From Burkholderiaceae bacterium (GTDB taxonomy: Bacteria; Pseudomonadota; Gammaproteobacteria; Burkholderiales; Burkholderiaceae_D), in contig JACMLV010000284.1 of the NCBI GenBank assembly GCA_014379395.1, positions 1 to 9,325 of the forward strand: DNA of 9,325 nt, given 5' to 3'. Shown here piece by piece: positions 6,100 through 9,325 of this stretch (position 1 is the first letter of the stretch; each line of letters starts with the position of its first letter). The notes below the pieces were generated by a model. It saw only the letters and a list, made by a program, of their open reading frames with translations, was not told the DNA's origin and did no database searches. The translations under genes were made by a program, and so were the position numbers.

Positions 6100-7460
6100 G
6101 CACGACCCTGGCCGACAGTGCGACCACGTTTCACTCCAGCTATGAAAAGCAGGTCTCCGGCCATCAACTGCTGTCGAGCCGCGCCTGCGCGCTGACCGTC
6201 ATCGTGCTGGTGTTGGCCGGCATGCTGCTCGACTACGCGATCTACCCGGTCGAGCGGCTGCAATTCGCCTTCGCCCGCCTCTTCACCAGCGCCGCCGTGC
6301 TGGCCGCGCTGGCCTTGCTCTACACCCCGCTCGGCCAGCGCCACGTGCACAGCATCACCTTCGTCTGGCTGCTGTTCCCGCAGATGATGATCGCCTGGAT
6401 GATCAACGCCACCCAGGGCGAGACCTCCCTGTTTTACGCCGGCATCATCCTGACCATCTTCGCCGTCGGCACCTTGTTCCCGGTCGGGCACTGGTACACG
6501 ATCGGCTTCGGCCTGATCACCGCCACGTTCTACGTCATGGCCTGCTATCTGCGCCCGCAGGGCGTGCTCGACTTCGGCCAGTTCCTGTTTCATCTGACCA
6601 TCATCCTGTTCGCCGGCGCCGCCAGCGCGGTGTACACGGTGTTCGCCGAAAAGGGGCGGCGCCAGCTGTTTCTCCTGCAGGAAGAGCTGGCGCAAAAAAA
6701 CGGCGAGCTGGCCGCCATCAACGCCGACCTGCTCGACATCAAGGGCCAGATGCTGCAACAGGAAAAGATGGCGGCGATCGGCACCCTGGCCGCCGGGCTG
6801 ATGCACGAGGTCAACAACCCGGTCAATTTCTGCATGATGGCGATCGACCTCGCGCTCGAGGAGCCGGCCGCCAAGGACAGCGCCTTGCTGGCCGACTGCC
6901 TGACCGACGCGCGCGAGGGCATGGCGCGCATCCAGCACATCGTGTCGGACTTGAAGACCTTCGCCTACCGCAAGAAGGGCGCCGAGAGCGAGAACGCCGA
7001 CTTCCTGTTCGAAAAGGCGCTCAACTCGGCGATCCGCCTGACCGGCTTCGAGCTCAAGGGCGTGGCGATCACGCGCCAGATGCCCACCGACACCCTGGTT
7101 AACGGCGACGAGGCCGCCATCGTCGGGGTCTTGATCAATCTGTTTAGCAACGCCGTGCTGGCCATGCGCAACGCCGGCCGCACCGACATGGCGATCGCCG
7201 TCACGGTCGGCTGGGACGGCGACCGGCTGCGCGTGGCGGTGCAGGACAACGGCCCCGGCATATCGGCCGACAACATCGCGCGCGTGTTCGAGCCTTTCTT
7301 CACCACCCGCGAAGTGGGCCAGGGCCTCGGCCTGGGCTTGTCGATCAGCTACGGCATCATCCAGCGCCACGGCGGCCTGTTGATGGCCGAGAGCGAGCCG
7401 GGGGCCTGGACCCGCATGGTCTTCGACTTGCCGCGGGCCCAGGTGGAGGGCCTGCAATGA
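6096..7460 (+). CDS. phcS: PhcS-like membrane sensor histidine kinase
   Basis: A 454-residue sensor kinase. Six hydrophobic helices (about 31-50, 59-77, 87-104, 111-128, 133-150, 162-183) form an N-terminal membrane sensor with very short loops. This suits a lipid-like signal recognised within the membrane rather than by a periplasmic domain. A coiled-coil linker (189-222) has no PAS or HAMP domain. The kinase core is complete: phospho-acceptor H237 in GTLAAGLMHEVNNP, N-box NLFSN (348-352), G1 DNGPGI (384-389), F-box FEPFFTT (398-404) and G2 GQGLGLGLS (408-416). In Ralstonia PhcS detects the methyl ester made by PhcB and alters phosphorylation of PhcR/PhcQ, which sets PhcA activity. The ATG at 6096 overlaps the phcB stop (ATGA), with only a weak GGGA ahead (6090-6093), so translation is probably coupled. 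Kinase identity is certain; the phcS assignment follows from gene order. Confidence 0.88.
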   Translation: MSTTLADSATTFHSSYEKQVSGHQLLSSRACALTVIVLVLAGMLLDYAIYPVERLQFAFARLFTSAAVLAALALLYTPLGQRHVHSITFVWLLFPQMMIAWMINATQGETSLFYAGIILTIFAVGTLFPVGHWYTIGFGLITATFYVMACYLRPQGVLDFGQFLFHLTIILFAGAASAVYTVFAEKGRRQLFLLQEELAQKNGELAAINADLLDIKGQMLQQEKMAAIGTLAAGLMHEVNNPVNFCMMAIDLALEEPAAKDSALLADCLTDAREGMARIQHIVSDLKTFAYRKKGAESENADFLFEKALNSAIRLTGFELKGVAITRQMPTDTLVNGDEAAIVGVLINLFSNAVLAMRNAGRTDMAIAVTVGWDGDRLRVAVQDNGPGISADNIARVFEPFFTTREVGQGLGLGLSISYGIIQRHGGLLMAESEPGAWTRMVFDLPRAQVEGLQ

Positions 7461-8623
7461 GCGCCCCCGGCCGCGGCGGCGCCACCATCCTGTACGTCGA
7501 CGACGAGCCGCTGGCGTGCAAGTATTTCGCGCGCGCCGTCGGCACCGAATACGAGGTGCTGACCGCGCCCGACGCGCAAGCGGCGCTGGCGCTGCTCGAG
7601 CAGCCGGCCTGCGCGGTCGAGGTGCTCGTCACCGACTACCGCATGCCCGGCGGCAGCGGCGGCCAGCTGCTGCGCCAGGTCGAGCAACGCTACCCGCACA
7701 TCGTGCGCATCCTCGTCACCGCGCACGCCAACAAGGAAGTGCTGCTCGACACCGTCAACAACGGCGAGGTGTTCCGCATCCTGGAAAAGCCGCTCGAGCT
7801 GGGCCTGTTGCGCGGCGTGCTGCGCCTGGCCGCCGCGCGCGCGAGAGAGCGCTCGGCGCGGCGCGCCAGCCTGGTCGCGGTGGAGGAGACGCTGGCCTTC
7901 CTGGCGCACGAGCTGACCACGCCGCTGGCGACCATCGTCAACTTCGCGCGCGGCATCGTGCGCCGCAGCGAGGCGGCGGGCGCGGGGGCGGCGGCGCGGG
8001 CCGACATGGACGCCGCCGCCGGGGCGCTCGAGGCGCGCCGCCATGTGCTGGCCGAGATCGGCGAGGCGGCCGCCCTGATGAACGACAACGCCAGGTATTG
8101 CCTGTCGGTGCTGACCTCCTTCGTCGATTCGGTCAAGCGCGCGCGCGCCGGCTCGGGCCGCGTCGACACCAGCCACAGCGCCAAGCAAATCATCGCCACG
8201 CTGCTCGAGGTGTATCCGCTGTCGGCGCGGCAGCGCGCCGCCATCTTGACCGACGTGCGGCAGGACTTCCCGGTCGCCGACCTGCCCAACTGCGTCGCGC
8301 TGGTGCTGTCGTCCCTGCTCAGCAACGCCTTGCGCGCGCTGCAGGAGCGGGCCGCGCCGCAGGTGTGCTTCACGGTGCTGGTCGACGGCCACCCGCAGAT
8401 CCGCATCAGCGACAACGGTCCGGGCATCGATCCGGAAGTGTTGCGCCAGGTGTTGCTCGACCCCGTCACCACGCACGCCGAGTCGGGCGGCAGCGGCTTG
8501 GGCATGTTGTTTTGCAAGCGCGTGATGCAATCGTTCGGAGGCGACATCGAGTTGCACTCGGAACAAGGCCGTTCGACGACGGTCACATTGAATTTTCCAG
8601 CGATTAAAAAGGAATACGCATGA
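7457..8623 (+). CDS. phcR: PhcR-like hybrid: receiver domain fused to a histidine kinase
   Basis: A 388-residue soluble protein. Residues 9-125 are a CheY-like receiver: D15/D16 acid pocket, phospho-acceptor D60 (VTDYRMP), T88 and K111 (EKP). Residues about 140-382 are a histidine kinase without membrane helices: H151 in AFLAHELTTPLATI, N290 (LLSNAL), G1 DNGPGI (319-324) and G2 SGGSGLGM (343-350). An obvious F-box is absent and the loop before G2 is short. Both phosphorylation sites and the ATP-binding boxes look intact. A receiver followed by a kinase, instead of a DNA-binding output, is the hallmark of Ralstonia PhcR, which takes part in relaying the PhcS signal and can itself be a phosphodonor. 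The start ATG 7457 overlaps the phcS stop (ATGA) and is preceded by GGAGG at 7445-7449, a good ribosome binding site. An alanine-rich insert (173-190) lies between kinase helices. Confidence 0.85.
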   Translation: MSAPGRGGATILYVDDEPLACKYFARAVGTEYEVLTAPDAQAALALLEQPACAVEVLVTDYRMPGGSGGQLLRQVEQRYPHIVRILVTAHANKEVLLDTVNNGEVFRILEKPLELGLLRGVLRLAAARARERSARRASLVAVEETLAFLAHELTTPLATIVNFARGIVRRSEAAGAGAAARADMDAAAGALEARRHVLAEIGEAAALMNDNARYCLSVLTSFVDSVKRARAGSGRVDTSHSAKQIIATLLEVYPLSARQRAAILTDVRQDFPVADLPNCVALVLSSLLSNALRALQERAAPQVCFTVLVDGHPQIRISDNGPGIDPEVLRQVLLDPVTTHAESGGSGLGMLFCKRVMQSFGGDIELHSEQGRSTTVTLNFPAIKKEYA

Positions 8624-9325
8624 ACGATATCCAGGCGGCGACGATTTTGTACGTGGACGACGAAACGACCGCCCTTAAATATTTCCAGCGCGCCATCGGC
8701 GCCCTCGCTCCCGTCCTGACCGCCGCCTCGGTCGAGGAGGGCAAGCGGGTGCTCGACGCCCATTGCGACACCATCGCGGTGCTGGTATCGGATCAGCGCA
8801 TGCCCGGCGCCCACGGCAACGAACTGCTGGCCTACGCGCGGGTGCGCCATCCGCATATCGTGCGCATCCTGACCACCGCGTATTCCGAGCTCGACCAGAC
8901 GGTCGAGGCGGTCAACCAGGGCCAGATCCACCGCTACATCCAGAAGCCGTGGGAGATCGCGGCCCTGCGCATGGAATTGAAGCAGGCGCTCGACCTGGCC
9001 CGGCTGCGCCACGACCACGACCAGCTGCTGCGCGAGAAATTGCTGATCCGCCAAAAGCAACTGGTGGCCACCCGCATCGGCGTGGTCTGCTCGATCTGCG
9101 CCGCCATCGGCGGCGCCGCGCCGGCCCCGCTGACCGCCTATCTGGGCGCGGCCCTGGGCGCCGGCCTGTGCTCGCCCGAGCCGGACTGGCTGTTGATGGA
9201 TTATTCGGACCTGATCAGCGCGGAGGCCTTCCGCAGCGCCGCCTTCGCCGCCGCCGTGCGCGAGCAGCACGCCACGCTGGAGCGGCGCTACCCCGGCCCC
9301 GAAGCGGGCCAGGCGGTAGGAGGCG
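8620..9325 (+). CDS. phcQ: PhcQ-like response regulator (3' truncated by the window end)
   Basis: The frame is open from ATG 8620 to the last base, giving at least 235 residues with no stop. Residues 7-122 are a complete receiver: D13/D14, phospho-acceptor D58 (VSDQRMP), T86 and K109 (QKPW). A helical, coiled-coil-like segment (about 118-150, including LLREKLLIRQKQL) follows. Then comes a region of small hydrophobic residues (153-183, with C157, C160 and C184) and a charged stretch that I cannot assign to a known output domain. There is no helix-turn-helix or GGDEF in the visible part. In Ralstonia PhcQ is the last gene of phcBSRQ and acts with PhcR to control PhcA; the visible architecture fits. 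The ATG overlaps the phcR stop (ATGA) and is preceded by AAGGA at 8609-8613, six bases away. The receiver resembles that of PhcR, suggesting an old duplication. Full length and output are unknown. Confidence 0.8.
   Translation, partial: MNDIQAATILYVDDETTALKYFQRAIGALAPVLTAASVEEGKRVLDAHCDTIAVLVSDQRMPGAHGNELLAYARVRHPHIVRILTTAYSELDQTVEAVNQGQIHRYIQKPWEIAALRMELKQALDLARLRHDHDQLLREKLLIRQKQLVATRIGVVCSICAAIGGAAPAPLTAYLGAALGAGLCSPEPDWLLMDYSDLISAEAFRSAAFAAAVREQHATLERRYPGPEAGQAVGG

Noticed and set aside
6036..7457. 473-residue minus-strand open frame opposite phcS
   Set aside because: Shadow of the kinase gene; its translation is Gln/His/Asp/Gly-rich with no recognisable fold.
7349..8566. 405-residue minus-strand open frame opposite phcR
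   Set aside because: Shadow of the receiver-kinase gene; Arg/Gln/Ala-rich, no motif.
7516..8607. 363-residue plus-strand open frame in another frame of phcR
   Set aside because: Arg/Ala/Gly-rich translation; the competing frame contains all receiver and kinase motifs.
7690..9270. 526-residue minus-strand open frame opposite phcR and phcQ
   Set aside because: It spans two well-supported genes on the plus strand and its composition is that of antisense GC-rich DNA.

Overview
The window is high-G+C proteobacterial DNA. It looks like a betaproteobacterium of the Burkholderiales, most likely Oxalobacteraceae (Massilia, Duganella or Janthinobacterium type). This rests on the strong GC bias at third codon positions, E. 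coli-like promoters and terminators, and above all a four-gene cluster that matches the Ralstonia/Cupriavidus phcBSRQ quorum-sensing locus. Genus-level assignment is inference. All genes read on the plus strand.

Layout. (1) 1-361 is the 3' end of a CobW/COG0523 metal-handling P-loop GTPase gene. (2) 362-628 is a strikingly AT-rich gap with a good sigma70 promoter. (3) 629-3907 is a lone gene for a 1092-residue membrane protein that I do not recognise. It has four predicted membrane helices, a long helical middle, a 33-residue Gly/Ser tract encoded by a GGT/AGT triplet repeat, and a C-terminal half holding a D-(x)n-ELK-(x)n-QxxxY pattern like PD-(D/E)XK nucleases. With its AT-rich upstream region it looks like a later insertion. 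(4) 4065-4439 is a single-gene unit for a small stand-alone NAD(P)-binding Rossmann protein, with its own promoter and two tandem terminators. (5) An AT-rich regulatory gap, about 4533-4695, contains a perfect 7-bp inverted repeat and a plausible promoter. (6) 4696 to the window end holds phcB, phcS, phcR and phcQ, each junction being an ATGA stop/start overlap. phcQ runs off the end.

How the genes work together. By family knowledge, PhcB is a SAM-dependent methyltransferase that makes a 3-hydroxy fatty acid methyl ester signal (3-OH PAME or 3-OH MAME in Ralstonia). PhcS is a six-helix membrane histidine kinase that senses it. PhcR is a receiver domain fused to a second histidine kinase, and PhcQ is a further receiver protein. 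In Ralstonia the relay controls the LysR-type master regulator PhcA, which is not in this window. The residues needed for each activity are visible here. Unusual points are a PilZ-like domain at the N-terminus of PhcB, a GTG start for PhcB with no clear ribosome binding site, and two kinases plus two receivers with no DNA-binding output domain in the visible sequence.
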